From assembly GCF_044466355.1 (NCBI RefSeq), contig NZ_JBITMQ010000004.1:372001-436000 (forward strand): a stretch of 64,000 bases of DNA, written 5' to 3'. This stretch comes from Actinophytocola sp044466355. GTDB lineage: Bacteria; Actinomycetota; Actinomycetes; Mycobacteriales; Pseudonocardiaceae. Within the stretch, counting starts at the first letter, position 1. The number at the start of each line of letters is the position of its first letter. A model generated the notes under the pieces. That model worked only from the letters and a program-made list of their open reading frames with translations, was not told the origin of the DNA and searched no databases. A program made the translations under genes and the position numbers. Below, one piece after another: positions 52,546-61,972 of the stretch.

Positions 52546-53540
52546 GCCGTTTCGAGCCGGTTGCCCGCACGCGGCAGGCGGTGCGGCAGCTGCTCGACAA
52601 GGCCGGTCCACTCACCGATGTCGCGGTGGCGGTGTCAGGTGGCGCGGACTCCCTGGCGCTGGCGGCCGCCACGGCGTACGTCGCGTCCCGGCGTGCGCTG
52701 ACCGTCCACGGGCTGATCGTCGACCACCAGCTGCAGGCGGGTTCCGCCGAGGTCGCGTCGGCCGCGGCGAAACAGTTGCACGGTCTGGGGATCGACGACG
52801 TCGGCGTGCTGACGGTGTCGGTGACCGGCCGCGGCGGCCCGGAGGCGGCGGCGCGCTCGGCCCGGTACCAGGCGCTGCGCGCGGCGGGCTTTCCGTTGGT
52901 ACTGCTGGGACACACACAGGACGACCAGGCCGAGACGGTGCTGCTGGGCCTCGGCCGCGGCTCGGGCCCGCGGTCGATCGCGGGCATGCGCGACCTCGAT
53001 CCCCCGTGGGGACGCCCGTTTTTGTCGGTGCCCCGTGCTACCACTGTCGCAGCGTGCGCGGAGCTGGGTCTGACCGTGTGGGAGGACCCCCACAACGTCG
53101 ATCCGGCCTACACGAGGGTCCGGCTGAGGAGGGAGGTGCTGCCGCTGCTGGAGGACGTGCTGCGGGGTGGGGTGGCGCCCGCGCTGGCACGGACCGCGGC
53201 GCAGCTGCGTGACGACACTGAGGCCTTGGACACACTCGCGGCCCGGCTCCTGGAGTCGGCGCGCACCGAGGGGGAGCTGGCGGTGCCGGTTCTGGCGGCG
53301 GAGCCGGCGGCGCTGCGGCGCAGGGTGGCGCGCCAGTGGCTCCTCGATGCCGGCGTGCCCGAACTGACCGACGCACACCTGCGATCGGTGGACGCGTTGA
53401 TCGGTGAGTGGCGGGGTCAGGGCGCCGTGTGGTTGCCGGGCAACTTTGCCGTGAGCCGGGCCCGTGGCAGGCTTCGGGTAACCGCGTGGGAGCCAGGAGA
53501 GGGGACCGGGTGTACGGCGACGACATCGCCTCCGTCTTGA
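52542..53540 (+). CDS. tilS: tRNA(Ile)-lysidine synthetase
   Basis: 332 aa N-type ATP pyrophosphatase that converts C34 of the CAU tRNA-Ile to lysidine. P-loop AVSGGADSLALA, DHQLQAGS, LLGHTQDDQAETVLLGLGRGSG and NVDPAYTRVRLRREVLP are diagnostic. GTG 52542 overlaps the previous stop; the frame extends upstream only as a shadow of the protease. C-terminal end overlaps hpt by 31 bp. Confidence 0.93.
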   Translation: MSRFEPVARTRQAVRQLLDKAGPLTDVAVAVSGGADSLALAAATAYVASRRALTVHGLIVDHQLQAGSAEVASAAAKQLHGLGIDDVGVLTVSVTGRGGPEAAARSARYQALRAAGFPLVLLGHTQDDQAETVLLGLGRGSGPRSIAGMRDLDPPWGRPFLSVPRATTVAACAELGLTVWEDPHNVDPAYTRVRLRREVLPLLEDVLRGGVAPALARTAAQLRDDTEALDTLAARLLESARTEGELAVPVLAAEPAALRRRVARQWLLDAGVPELTDAHLRSVDALIGEWRGQGAVWLPGNFAVSRARGRLRVTAWEPGEGTGCTATTSPPS

Positions 53541-54064
53541 TCACCGAGCAGCAGATCCAGGACAAGATCAAAGAACTCGCGAAGCAGGTGGCCGACGACT
53601 ACCCGGAGCGCGGTGACCGCTCCGACCTGCTGTTGGTCGGCGTGCTGAAGGGCGCGGTCATGTTCATGACCGACTTCGCCCGCGCGCTGCCGGTGCCGGT
53701 GCAGATGGAGTTCATGGCGGTCAGTTCCTACGGGTCGGCGACGTCGTCGTCCGGCGTGGTCCGCATCCTCAAGGACCTCGACCGCGACATCGCGAACCGG
53801 CACGTGGTGATCGTCGAGGACATCATCGACTCGGGCCTGACCCTGAGCTGGCTGCTGAAGAACCTGGCGTCCCGCAACCCGGCGTCGCTGGAGGTCTGCA
53901 CCCTGCTCCGCAAACCGGACGCCGTGAAGGTCGAGGTCCCGGTGAAGTACGTGGGCTTCGAGATCCCGAACGAGTTCGTCGTCGGCTACGGCCTGGACTA
54001 CGCGGAGCGGTACCGCGACCTCCCGTACATCGGCACGCTGGACCCCAAGGTCTACTCGTCGTGA
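53510..54064 (+). CDS. hpt: hypoxanthine phosphoribosyltransferase
   Basis: 184 aa purine salvage enzyme. PRPP-binding VVIVEDIIDSGLTL, LLVGVLKGAVMF, and EFVVGYGLDYAERYRDLPYIG are intact. GTG 53510 (VYGDDIASVLITEQQ) follows GGAGAGGGG and lies inside the tilS end; in most actinobacteria tilS-hpt-ftsH-folE are contiguous. Here an EspG/PPE cassette is inserted between hpt and ftsH. Confidence 0.95.
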   Translation: MYGDDIASVLITEQQIQDKIKELAKQVADDYPERGDRSDLLLVGVLKGAVMFMTDFARALPVPVQMEFMAVSSYGSATSSSGVVRILKDLDRDIANRHVVIVEDIIDSGLTLSWLLKNLASRNPASLEVCTLLRKPDAVKVEVPVKYVGFEIPNEFVVGYGLDYAERYRDLPYIGTLDPKVYSS

Positions 54065-54789
54065 CGACGTTCCTGACCCCGGTGGCCCTGGACTTCGTGT
54101 GGGAGTCGCTGGACGCCGGCGAGTTGCCGTACCCACTGGCGGCCAGGTCGCACGGCGAGACGGTGGACCACCGCGGCCTGCTCCGGCGCCAGACCTTCGA
54201 GGCCCTGCGCGACCAGCACCTGATGGACACCCGAGGCCGCCTGTCCCCGGAGATCGAGGACTGGCTGATGCTGCTCGCCCGCGGCACCCACAGCGTCGAC
54301 GCCGTGTTCGAGGGCAGGACAGCCCTGGCGGCAGGCGACGGCCACCGAGCACTGCTGGCCACCCAGACCGACGAAGGCCTGACCCTGACCAGGATCGACC
54401 CGACATCGGTCGTGTCGTCGACGGTGGCGCTGCTGCCCCCGTGCCACCGGGGTGCGGAGAAGTCGATCACGATCCCCGCCGCCGACCTGACCGCGCTGGC
54501 CCAGGGTCGCGCGGCAGGCGGCACAGCGGCGGACCGTCAGGTGCTGAAGGCCCTGTCCGAGCAACCGAAGCTGAGGGCGGGCCAACTGGCCGTCAACACC
54601 AGAACGCCGATGGGCACCCGCAGGCGTTCACAGGTCGTCTCGTGGTTCGACACCCCATCGGGCCGCTACCTGACCTACACGAGCACGGGCCGGGACTGCA
54701 CGGACTGGGTGACCATCGCCCCGGCCGACCCCGCCACACTGCGCCACCACCTGGGCGAACTACTGACCAGGCTCACGGCAGGCCGATAG
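54061..54789 (+). CDS. EspG-family ESX secretion-associated chaperone (first copy)
   Basis: 242 aa. FLTPVALDFVWESLDAGELPYPL, RRQTFEALRDQ and a C-terminal half with RRSQVVSWFDTPSGRYLTY and DWVTIAPADPATLRHHLGELL match the EspG fold. EspG proteins are cytosolic chaperones for PE/PPE-type type VII substrates. ATG... start is the GTG at 54061 overlapping the hpt stop. About 40 % of its pattern is shared with the second EspG at 57232 (estimate by eye). Partner is probably the PPE-like protein at 55878. Confidence 0.87.
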   Translation: MTTFLTPVALDFVWESLDAGELPYPLAARSHGETVDHRGLLRRQTFEALRDQHLMDTRGRLSPEIEDWLMLLARGTHSVDAVFEGRTALAAGDGHRALLATQTDEGLTLTRIDPTSVVSSTVALLPPCHRGAEKSITIPAADLTALAQGRAAGGTAADRQVLKALSEQPKLRAGQLAVNTRTPMGTRRRSQVVSWFDTPSGRYLTYTSTGRDCTDWVTIAPADPATLRHHLGELLTRLTAGR

Positions 54790-54925
54790 CGCCCCCGCCG
54801 CAGGTGGCTGGTGGCCCTTTGTACTGATTGCGTCCCCGTGTGTGATCCGCGTGCGTTAATCTCAACAGCGGTCACGCGCCCGCGCGGGAGGGGCGTGCGC
54901 GTCGAGTAACCAGGGGAGCGCAGAG

Positions 54926-55288
54926 GTGTACGAGGCAATCGGCGGCGCGGTCAGCGCCTTCAGCAACGCCGCGGCGAGCGGCCAGGTCACCATCGAAGCA
55001 GAAGCCGCAGCCGACGCACTGGCAAAACTCGGCAAGGTCAAGGACCAGCTCACCGAGTTGCTCCAGTCCGACCACGGCAAGACAGACGTGCAGCTGGGAG
55101 CAAACCCCGTCGGTCAGGCCATGTCGCGCAAATCGGTGGGCCGCTACGACGGCGACGACTCGTTCATCGCGGCTTTGCGAATCCTCCTGAGTCAGACAGA
55201 GAAGGCGGAGACGGCGCTCAACCAGTGCATCCGCAACTACGTCGACACCGATGACTTCCAGGCGGCCACGTACAACAGGACGAACTAG
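54926..55288 (+). CDS. small helical ESX-type protein
   Basis: 120 aa, almost all helix, no WxG but the length and position expected of a PE/Esx-like partner; AGQ-rich start YEAIGGAVSAFSNAAASGQVTIEAEA-type helix (abbreviated), then a second helix pair. GTG 54926 after AGGGGAGCGCAGAG. Stop overlaps the lipoprotein start by one base. Likely a type VII substrate or partner of the PPE-like protein; inferred from context. Confidence 0.72.
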   Translation: MYEAIGGAVSAFSNAAASGQVTIEAEAAADALAKLGKVKDQLTELLQSDHGKTDVQLGANPVGQAMSRKSVGRYDGDDSFIAALRILLSQTEKAETALNQCIRNYVDTDDFQAATYNRTN

Positions 55289-55863
55289 TGTTTTCTGCGC
55301 GTTCGCGAGCCGTGGCCACCGTTCTCGGCGTGGTCGTGCTCGTCGGCCTGGCCGGGTGCAACAGCGCGATGGCGGGGGACCCGAAGTCCACGGCGACCGA
55401 GTCGCAGACCTCCGAAGAGCCGACGACCGAAACGACCTCGGAGCCCGAGGAGCCTGACTACTCGCTCGCTCGGCTCTGTGAGCTGATTTCACCGGAAGAG
55501 GCTCAAGAGCTGGGCGGGTCGGCGGAAGGCGAAGAGGGCAACGCCATCAACGACGGCCACGCCGTCTGCAAGTGGTCCGAAGCGATGAGTCTGATCGTCG
55601 GATTCCAGGAGGGGGTCAGCTCAACCGACCCGGACACCGGTCCGGGGATCAAGAACACGCCAACCACGATCGACGGACTGCCGGCGATGCAGTCTCTGCA
55701 GACGGATCCTGCCGTGATCTGCGAGGTCATGGTTGATCTGCCGAGCGGAAAGATGTTCACCTCGAGTGCGGCGGTGCTGTCCGCGGGCGAGGGCAAATAC
55801 GACCCGTGTCAGGTGGCGACCGAGCTGTCGAACCTGATCATTCCCAGGGTGAAGGACCAGTAA
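55288..55863 (+). CDS. DUF3558 lipoprotein
   Basis: 191 aa. Lipoprotein signal peptide with lipobox VGLAGC (Cys ~24), a Thr/Ser/Glu-rich linker, then a DUF3558-like domain (LCELISPEEAQELGG, HAVCKWSE, CEVMVDLPSG, YDPCQVATELSNLI) with paired cysteines. Such proteins are common beside type VII genes of Pseudonocardiales. GTG start. Surface-attached; function unknown. Confidence 0.85.
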   Translation: MFSARSRAVATVLGVVVLVGLAGCNSAMAGDPKSTATESQTSEEPTTETTSEPEEPDYSLARLCELISPEEAQELGGSAEGEEGNAINDGHAVCKWSEAMSLIVGFQEGVSSTDPDTGPGIKNTPTTIDGLPAMQSLQTDPAVICEVMVDLPSGKMFTSSAAVLSAGEGKYDPCQVATELSNLIIPRVKDQ

Positions 55864-55877
55864 GGGGGGACCACCAC

Positions 55878-57230
55878 ATGGCACCGAACAACGAACAGCA
55901 ACCGCACTACGACACGCATCAGTACTCGGGTGATCAGGCTGCCGATGTCCGGCGGGTCATGAACCACATGCCCGACGAGGACCGGTCGACGACGCAGGAG
56001 ATCCAGCAGTCGATCAACGAGAACAGGACCGCTGAGCTGGCGCCCGAGGTGCGGATGGGGGACGACCGCGCCATCGGGGACCCCCCGCACTGGGACGGGT
56101 ACAGCAGCACGGCCCTGCACCAGGCCGCCACCGTGGACAACGACCCGACCACGGCCGACAACCTCGGTCGCGCGTTCAACGACGGCGGCAACAACCTGGC
56201 CGAGGCGGCCAACGCCCTCTACGAAGCCGTGAACGCGCTCGACGGCGCCTGGTCCGGCGTCGCGGCGGACTCGGCCAAGGCAGCGCTCTCGCCCCTCGCC
56301 CAGGCGGCTGGTGTCGCGGGGCAGACCGCGCAGATGATGGGCGTCCAGATGTCGCAGCAGTCCATGGCGGCGACCGAGGTGCGCAAGCTGCCGCCGCCGA
56401 AGGAGTTCAACAGCGACCAGTCGCTCAACGCGATGCTCGCTGGTGGGCCCGCTGCCATGCAGGCCGACATGAAAGCCCAGAAGGACGCCGCCGACGCGGT
56501 CAAGCGGGAGCAGGTCTCCTACCTGAACGCCTACACGCAAGCCCTGTCCGCCGTCGACGAACAGACGCCGTCCTTCGTGCCGCCCAAGGAGCGGATCGGC
56601 GGCGGTGGTGGCGGCGGGGGTGGCTTCTCCGGCGGCTCCGTCTCGATCCCCGGCACGAACGACCCCTCCCTCTACAGCCGCGGTGACACGACCACCGGCG
56701 CGCCGACGGGCCCGCACACCGGCGGCATCGCGCCGGGCTCGGGGCACGGCTTCTTCGACAACGACGGCTCGACCGACCAGTCCGGCTACGCCCCGGTCCC
56801 CGGTGGCCTCGGCACCGGCACCTCCGGCTACAACCCCGGAACGCCGCCGCCGACCTCGTTCGGGCCGGGTGGTCCGCCGGTCGGCGGTACGCCGTCCGCG
56901 AACGTGCCGGGTGCGGGGGCCGGTGGGTTCGGCGCCGGGTTCGGCAGCTTCGGCGGTGGCGCGGGCGGCGCCGGTGGCGCGGCGGGCGGCTCCGGGGCGG
57001 GCAACGCGAACCCGGCCGGGCCGAGGGGTATGACGCCCAGCGGCATGACCGCCGCGGGTGGTCGCGGTGGCGCGGGCGGCGGCATGGCCGGTGCTCCGCG
57101 CGGCAAGGGCGACCGCGAGGAGGACCAGGAGCACGACCGTCCCGCGTACCTCGTCGAGGGCGACCCGGAGAGCACCTTCGGCAGCGACCAGCTGACCGCG
57201 CCCGCGGTCATCGGCGGGGACGACGAGTGA
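55878..57230 (+). CDS. PPE-like WXG-domain protein with Gly-rich C-terminus
   Basis: 450 aa. N-terminal ~230 residues helical, with DGAWSGVAADSAKAAL (WxG turn) and a helical hairpin, as in PPE/WXG proteins; from ~235 a Gly/Pro/Ser-rich low-complexity region, and a conserved acidic tail ending PAVIGGDDE after EEDQEHDRPAYLVEGDPE-type sequence (abbreviated) that Pseudonocardiales PPE-like proteins share. ATG 55878 with AAGGGGGGA upstream. Predicted type VII secretion substrate; flanking EspG copies are its likely chaperones. Confidence 0.85.
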   Translation: MAPNNEQQPHYDTHQYSGDQAADVRRVMNHMPDEDRSTTQEIQQSINENRTAELAPEVRMGDDRAIGDPPHWDGYSSTALHQAATVDNDPTTADNLGRAFNDGGNNLAEAANALYEAVNALDGAWSGVAADSAKAALSPLAQAAGVAGQTAQMMGVQMSQQSMAATEVRKLPPPKEFNSDQSLNAMLAGGPAAMQADMKAQKDAADAVKREQVSYLNAYTQALSAVDEQTPSFVPPKERIGGGGGGGGGFSGGSVSIPGTNDPSLYSRGDTTTGAPTGPHTGGIAPGSGHGFFDNDGSTDQSGYAPVPGGLGTGTSGYNPGTPPPTSFGPGGPPVGGTPSANVPGAGAGGFGAGFGSFGGGAGGAGGAAGGSGAGNANPAGPRGMTPSGMTAAGGRGGAGGGMAGAPRGKGDREEDQEHDRPAYLVEGDPESTFGSDQLTAPAVIGGDDE

Positions 57231-57231
57231 C

Positions 57232-57975
57232 GTGCGGCAGCAGGAACGGCTGATCAGCCCCATCGCCCTCGACTTCCTGTGGGAGGCCCTGGACGCGGGT
57301 GAACCGCCATACCCGCTCGAGATCCAGGCGCATGGCGCGACGGTCGACAGTCGCGCCATGCTGCGGCGGCGGATCCGGGAGGACCTGGTCGCGGAGCAGC
57401 TCCTCGACCGGTCCGGCCGGCTCGAGCCGCAGTTCGAGGAGTGGTTGCTGGCGCTCGCGAACCCCGAACTGAGCATCGACTCGGTGTTCCTGCCCGACAC
57501 CGGCGCGGAGTCGGTGGCGGCGATCGCCGCGGGCGGGCGTGGGTCGGCGGTGCTGGCGGTGCAGCAGAGGAACGGTCTGCGGCTGCGATCGGTCCCGCGT
57601 GACGGGCTGGTGTCCGCGATCGTCGGGATGCTGCCGCCCGCGCGGCGCGGCACCGAGATCTCGATCTCGCTCCCGTCGAACGAGCTGGCCGTGGCGGGCG
57701 CCCGGAACGCGCCTGCCGGCCGGACGAGCGACCAGGAGACCCGCAAGGCGCTGGCCAAGCTGAACGCCATGCCGAACCAGCGCGGCGGGCAGATCGCCGC
57801 GAACAGCCGCACCGACATGCGTGGCCGCCGCCGCAGCCCGGTGCTGTCGTGGTTCGACAACGAGTCGGGTCGGTACCTGACGCAGACGAAGAACGACTGG
57901 GTGACGATCGCACCGGCGGACGCGGCCACCCTGCGTCACCGCATCGGCGAGATGGTGGCGTCCGTCACCGGCTGA
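57232..57975 (+). CDS. EspG-family ESX secretion-associated chaperone (second copy)
   Basis: 247 aa, similar along its length to the copy at 54061 (IALDFLWEALDAGEPPYPLE, RRRSPVLSWFDNESGRYLTQ, NDWVTIAPADAATLRHRIGEM). GTG 57232 lies one base after the PPE-like stop, so it is translated with it. Duplication of the chaperone around one substrate suggests one per secreted pair or a diverging specificity. Confidence 0.87.
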   Translation: MRQQERLISPIALDFLWEALDAGEPPYPLEIQAHGATVDSRAMLRRRIREDLVAEQLLDRSGRLEPQFEEWLLALANPELSIDSVFLPDTGAESVAAIAAGGRGSAVLAVQQRNGLRLRSVPRDGLVSAIVGMLPPARRGTEISISLPSNELAVAGARNAPAGRTSDQETRKALAKLNAMPNQRGGQIAANSRTDMRGRRRSPVLSWFDNESGRYLTQTKNDWVTIAPADAATLRHRIGEMVASVTG

Positions 57976-58159
57976 CCAGCGCATACAGCTCGGGAACCGA
58001 TTCGGCCCGTCCGCCGTTGGACCTGGGTAGGCACCTCTCTCGCACTTCGCGGAGTGGGTGCCCACCCATGGGCGGTACCCTGGTTGGACCGGAGTGCCTC
58101 GTCCGGCCAGGTATCACATGCTGTCAGGGAGGGTCGGGCCGCGCCGCGGCCGTAAGTTG

Positions 58160-60484
58160 ATGGACCGCAAGCGCCTGCTTCGCAACCCGCTGGTGTGGAT
58201 CCTGGTGGTGTTGCTGCTCTACTTCTTGATCAGCATGCTGTTCGACGACACCCGCGGCTATACCGAGGTCCCGACCTCGAAGGCCGTCACGCAGGTGACG
58301 AGCGGCAACGTCGAGAAGGCGGAGCTGGAAGACAAGGAACAGCGCCTCAAGCTGACTCTGAAGGACCCGATCGACCAGGACGGTCAGAAGGTCACCCAGA
58401 TCATCACGCAGTTCCCGGCCGCCGCGACGGGCGACATCTACCGGCAGCTCGAGGACCAGGTCGAGAACAAGACCGAGTTCAACACCACGGTCACGCAGGA
58501 GAACTTCCTCACCCAGATCCTGATCTTCCTGATCCCGCTGGGGCTGCTGCTCCTGCTGCTCATGTGGATGATGAACAACGTCCAGGGCGGCGGGAACCGG
58601 GTGATGAACTTCGGCAAGTCGCGCGCCAAGCAGCTGCCGAAGGACATGCCGAAGACGACGTTCGCGGACGTCGCGGGCGCGGACGAGGCCGTCGAAGAGC
58701 TGTACGAGATCAAGGACTTCCTGCAGAACCCGGGCCGCTACCAGGCGCTGGGCGCGAAGATCCCGAAGGGCGTGCTGCTGTACGGCCCGCCCGGCACCGG
58801 TAAGACGCTGCTGGCCCGCGCGGTCGCGGGTGAGGCGGGCGTCCCGTTCTACTCGATCTCCGGCTCGGACTTCGTCGAGATGTTCGTGGGTGTCGGCGCG
58901 AGCCGTGTCCGCGACCTGTTCGAGCAGGCGAAGCAGAACGCTCCCTGCATCATCTTCGTCGACGAGATCGACGCGGTCGGCCGCCAGCGTGGCGCCGGCC
59001 TCGGCGGTGGTCACGACGAACGCGAGCAGACGCTGAACCAGCTGCTCGTCGAGATGGACGGGTTCGACGCGCGCGGCGGCATCATCCTGATCGCCGCCAC
59101 CAACCGCCCGGACATCCTCGACCCGGCGCTGCTGCGCCCCGGCCGGTTCGACCGGCAGATCCCGGTCTCCGCGCCGGACCTGATGGGCCGCAAGAAGATC
59201 CTCGAGGTGCACTCGAAGGGCAAGCCGCTCGACCCGGACGTCGACCTGCACAGCCTCGCGAAGCGCACCGTCGGCATGTCCGGCGCCGACCTCGCCAACG
59301 TCATCAACGAGGCCGCGCTGCTCACCGCGCGCACGAACGGCACCACGATCAACGGTGTCGCGCTGGAGGAGTCGGTCGACCGGGTGATCGGCGGCCCGGC
59401 ACGCAAGAGCCGGATCATCTCCGAGAAGGAGAAGAAGATCACCGCCTACCACGAGGGCGGGCACGCGCTCGCCGCGTGGGCCATGCCGGACCTGGAGCCG
59501 GTCTACAAGCTGACGATCCTGCCGCGCGGCAGAACCGGCGGGCACGCGCTCGTCGTCCCCGAGGACGACAAGCAGCTCATGACCCGCTCCGAGATGATCG
59601 CCCGGCTGGTGTTCGCGCTCGGCGGCCGCTCCGCCGAGGAACTGGTGTTCCACGAGCCGACCACCGGCGCGTCGTCGGACATCGAGCAGGCCACCAAGAT
59701 CGCCAAGGCGATGGTGACCGAGTACGGCATGTCCGCCCGGCTCGGCGCGGTCAAGTACGGCAAGGACGACGGTGACCCGTTCCTGGGCCGCTCGATGGGC
59801 CACGCGCCGGACTACTCCCTCGAGGTCGCGCACGAGATCGACGAGGAGGTGCGCAAGCTCATCGAGGCCGCGCACACCGAGGCGTGGGACGTGCTCAACA
59901 CTTACCGCGACATCCTCGACAACCTCGTGATGGAGCTGCTCGAGAAGGAGACGCTGCAGCGCAAGGACCTGGAGCGGATCTTCTCCGGCGTCGAGAAGCG
60001 GCCGAGGATCACGGCGTTCAACGAGTTCGGCGGCCGCACGCCGTCGGACAAGCCGCCGATCAAGACCCCCGGCGAGCTGGCGAAGGAACGTGGCGAGCCG
60101 TGGCCGCCGGTCCAGGAGGAGGCGCCCACGCCGGTGCGCACCGCCCCCGGTGGTGCGGACCTGCCCGGCGGTCCGCCGCGGCCGAACCCGGAGCCCCCGG
60201 GCGGCAACGGCGCGGGCCCCAACGGCCTGCCGCAGCCCAGTCCTCGGCCCGGTGGTTACGGCCAGCCGTACCCGCCGCCGGGCAGCTCGGGCCCGCCGAA
60301 CTACGGCGCCCCGCCCGGGTGGACGCCCGCGACCCAGCCGCCCGGCAACAACCAGCCGTGGCGCCCGTCGTGGGATCAGCCGCAGCCGGGCCCGTCCGAC
60401 CAGCAACGACCCGATGGCTCCGAACGCCGTGACGACCGGCGTGACGATCGCCGTGACGGTCCCGAATGGGATAGTGGTCGCTGA
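58160..60484 (+). CDS. ftsH: ATP-dependent zinc metalloprotease FtsH
   Basis: 774 aa membrane-anchored AAA+ protease. Two N-terminal helices (~11-28, ~117-138) bracket a periplasmic domain; Walker A GPPGTGKT (209-216), Walker B IIFVDEIDAVG, SRH region, Zn site HEGGH (431-435) with the third ligand Asp in TTGASSDIEQ. C-terminal ~150 residues are Pro/Gly-rich and end in Arg/Asp repeats, longer than in most FtsH. ATG 58160 fits homologues; no clear ribosome-binding site. Heads the group ftsH-folE-folP-folB-folK. Confidence 0.96.
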   Translation: MDRKRLLRNPLVWILVVLLLYFLISMLFDDTRGYTEVPTSKAVTQVTSGNVEKAELEDKEQRLKLTLKDPIDQDGQKVTQIITQFPAAATGDIYRQLEDQVENKTEFNTTVTQENFLTQILIFLIPLGLLLLLLMWMMNNVQGGGNRVMNFGKSRAKQLPKDMPKTTFADVAGADEAVEELYEIKDFLQNPGRYQALGAKIPKGVLLYGPPGTGKTLLARAVAGEAGVPFYSISGSDFVEMFVGVGASRVRDLFEQAKQNAPCIIFVDEIDAVGRQRGAGLGGGHDEREQTLNQLLVEMDGFDARGGIILIAATNRPDILDPALLRPGRFDRQIPVSAPDLMGRKKILEVHSKGKPLDPDVDLHSLAKRTVGMSGADLANVINEAALLTARTNGTTINGVALEESVDRVIGGPARKSRIISEKEKKITAYHEGGHALAAWAMPDLEPVYKLTILPRGRTGGHALVVPEDDKQLMTRSEMIARLVFALGGRSAEELVFHEPTTGASSDIEQATKIAKAMVTEYGMSARLGAVKYGKDDGDPFLGRSMGHAPDYSLEVAHEIDEEVRKLIEAAHTEAWDVLNTYRDILDNLVMELLEKETLQRKDLERIFSGVEKRPRITAFNEFGGRTPSDKPPIKTPGELAKERGEPWPPVQEEAPTPVRTAPGGADLPGGPPRPNPEPPGGNGAGPNGLPQPSPRPGGYGQPYPPPGSSGPPNYGAPPGWTPATQPPGNNQPWRPSWDQPQPGPSDQQRPDGSERRDDRRDDRRDGPEWDSGR

Positions 60485-60527
60485 GACGCGGTCCTAGGTG
60501 GACCCGTACGGCGACCGGAGGCGAGCT

Positions 60528-61148
60528 GTGACGTCTAACGGGTCCCGCAGGGGCCCGCTGTACACCGGCGGGTCGGTGTTCGACCAGGAACGGGCCGAGA
60601 AGGCGGTCCGGGAGCTGCTGATCGCGTGCGGCGAGAACCCGGACCGCGAAGGCCTGCAGGACACCCCGGCCCGCGTGGCCAGGGCGTACCTGGAGATGTT
60701 CGCGGGCCTGTACACCGACCCCGACGTGGTGCTCGACCGGACGTTCGACGAGTGCCACGACGAACTGGTGCTGGTCACCGACATCCCCATGTACTCGACG
60801 TGCGAGCACCACCTGGTGCCGTTCCACGGCGTGGCGCACGTCGGCTACATCCCGAACGAGCAGGGCAAGGTCACCGGCCTGTCCAAGCTGGCACGGCTGG
60901 TCGACCTGTACGCGAAGCGCCCGCAGGTGCAGGAGCGGCTCACGTCGCAGATCGCCGACGCCATCGAGAAGAAGCTCGAACCCCGCGGCGCGATCGTGGT
61001 GGTCGAGGCCGAGCACCTGTGCATGGCGATGCGCGGCATCCGCAAACCGGGTGCCCGCACCACGACGTCGGCGGTGCGCGGCCTGTTCCGTTCGTCGTCG
61101 ACGTCCCGGTCCGAGGCGCTCGCCCTGATCAACGGGCGCATCCGGTGA
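60528..61148 (+). CDS. folE: GTP cyclohydrolase I (FolE)
   Basis: 206 aa. First enzyme of the folate pathway (GTP to dihydroneopterin triphosphate). YSTCEHHLVPFHGVAHVGYIP and EHLCMAMRGIRKPG carry the Zn Cys/His ligands and active site. GTG 60528 has GGAGG 6 nt upstream; the earlier GTG at 60498 has none. Stop overlaps the folP GTG. Confidence 0.95.
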   Translation: MTSNGSRRGPLYTGGSVFDQERAEKAVRELLIACGENPDREGLQDTPARVARAYLEMFAGLYTDPDVVLDRTFDECHDELVLVTDIPMYSTCEHHLVPFHGVAHVGYIPNEQGKVTGLSKLARLVDLYAKRPQVQERLTSQIADAIEKKLEPRGAIVVVEAEHLCMAMRGIRKPGARTTTSAVRGLFRSSSTSRSEALALINGRIR

Positions 61149-61972
61149 TCACCGCGCTGCCCGACCCCGGCCGTTGCGCGGTGATGGGCGTCCTGAACGT
61201 CACCCCGGACTCGTTCTCCGACGGTGGCCGCTACCTGAACCTCGACGACGCGCTCGCCCACGGCCTCGAGATGTGGTCCGACGGCGCCGACCTGGTGGAC
61301 GTGGGCGGCGAGTCGACCCGTCCCGGCGCGGACCGCGTCGACCCGGACGTGGAGATCTCCCGTGTCCGCCCGGTGATCCGTGACCTGGCGTCGACCGGCG
61401 TCGCGGTGTCCGTGGACACGACCCGGGCGCGGGTCGCGGCGGCGGCGATCGAGGCGGGCGCGGCCATCGTGAACGACGTGTCCGGCGGCCTGGCCGACCC
61501 GGACATGGCACGTGTGGTCGCGGAGGCCGGCGTGCCGTGGATCCTGATGCACTGGCGCGGCTACTCGAAGGACATGTACGCGCTCGCGAAGTACGACGAC
61601 GTGGTCACCGACGTGCGCGACGAGCTGTCGGCCCGCGTGGACGCCGCGTTGGCGGCAGGAGTGTCGTCGGACGCACTGGTGTTGGACCCGGGGCTGGGGT
61701 TCGCGAAGAAGGGCGACCACAACTGGGCGCTGCTGCGTCGCCTGGACGTGCTGCTGGCGCTGGGCTTCCCGGTGCTGGTCGGCGCGTCCCGCAAACGTTT
61801 TCTGGGCACGTTGCTGGCGGACAAGGACGGTGTCCCCCGGTCGCCCGACGGCCGCGAGGACGCGACCGCGGCGATCTCGGCGCTGGTGGCGAGGGCGGGC
61901 GCGTGGGGCGTCCGGGTACACGACGTCCGGCGTTCGCTGGACGCGGTGAAGGTGGTTGAGGCACTTGGCTGA
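61145..61972 (+). CDS. folP: dihydropteroate synthase
   Basis: 275 aa TIM-barrel enzyme joining dihydropterin-PP with p-aminobenzoate; sulfonamide target. MGVLNVTPDSFSDGG, VGGESTRPGA, VNDVSGG, DPGLGFAKKGDHNW and VGASRKRFLG are all canonical. GTG overlaps folE by four bases; the apparent upstream extension is a shadow frame. Overlaps folB by 8 bp. Confidence 0.96.
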   Translation: MITALPDPGRCAVMGVLNVTPDSFSDGGRYLNLDDALAHGLEMWSDGADLVDVGGESTRPGADRVDPDVEISRVRPVIRDLASTGVAVSVDTTRARVAAAAIEAGAAIVNDVSGGLADPDMARVVAEAGVPWILMHWRGYSKDMYALAKYDDVVTDVRDELSARVDAALAAGVSSDALVLDPGLGFAKKGDHNWALLRRLDVLLALGFPVLVGASRKRFLGTLLADKDGVPRSPDGREDATAAISALVARAGAWGVRVHDVRRSLDAVKVVEALG

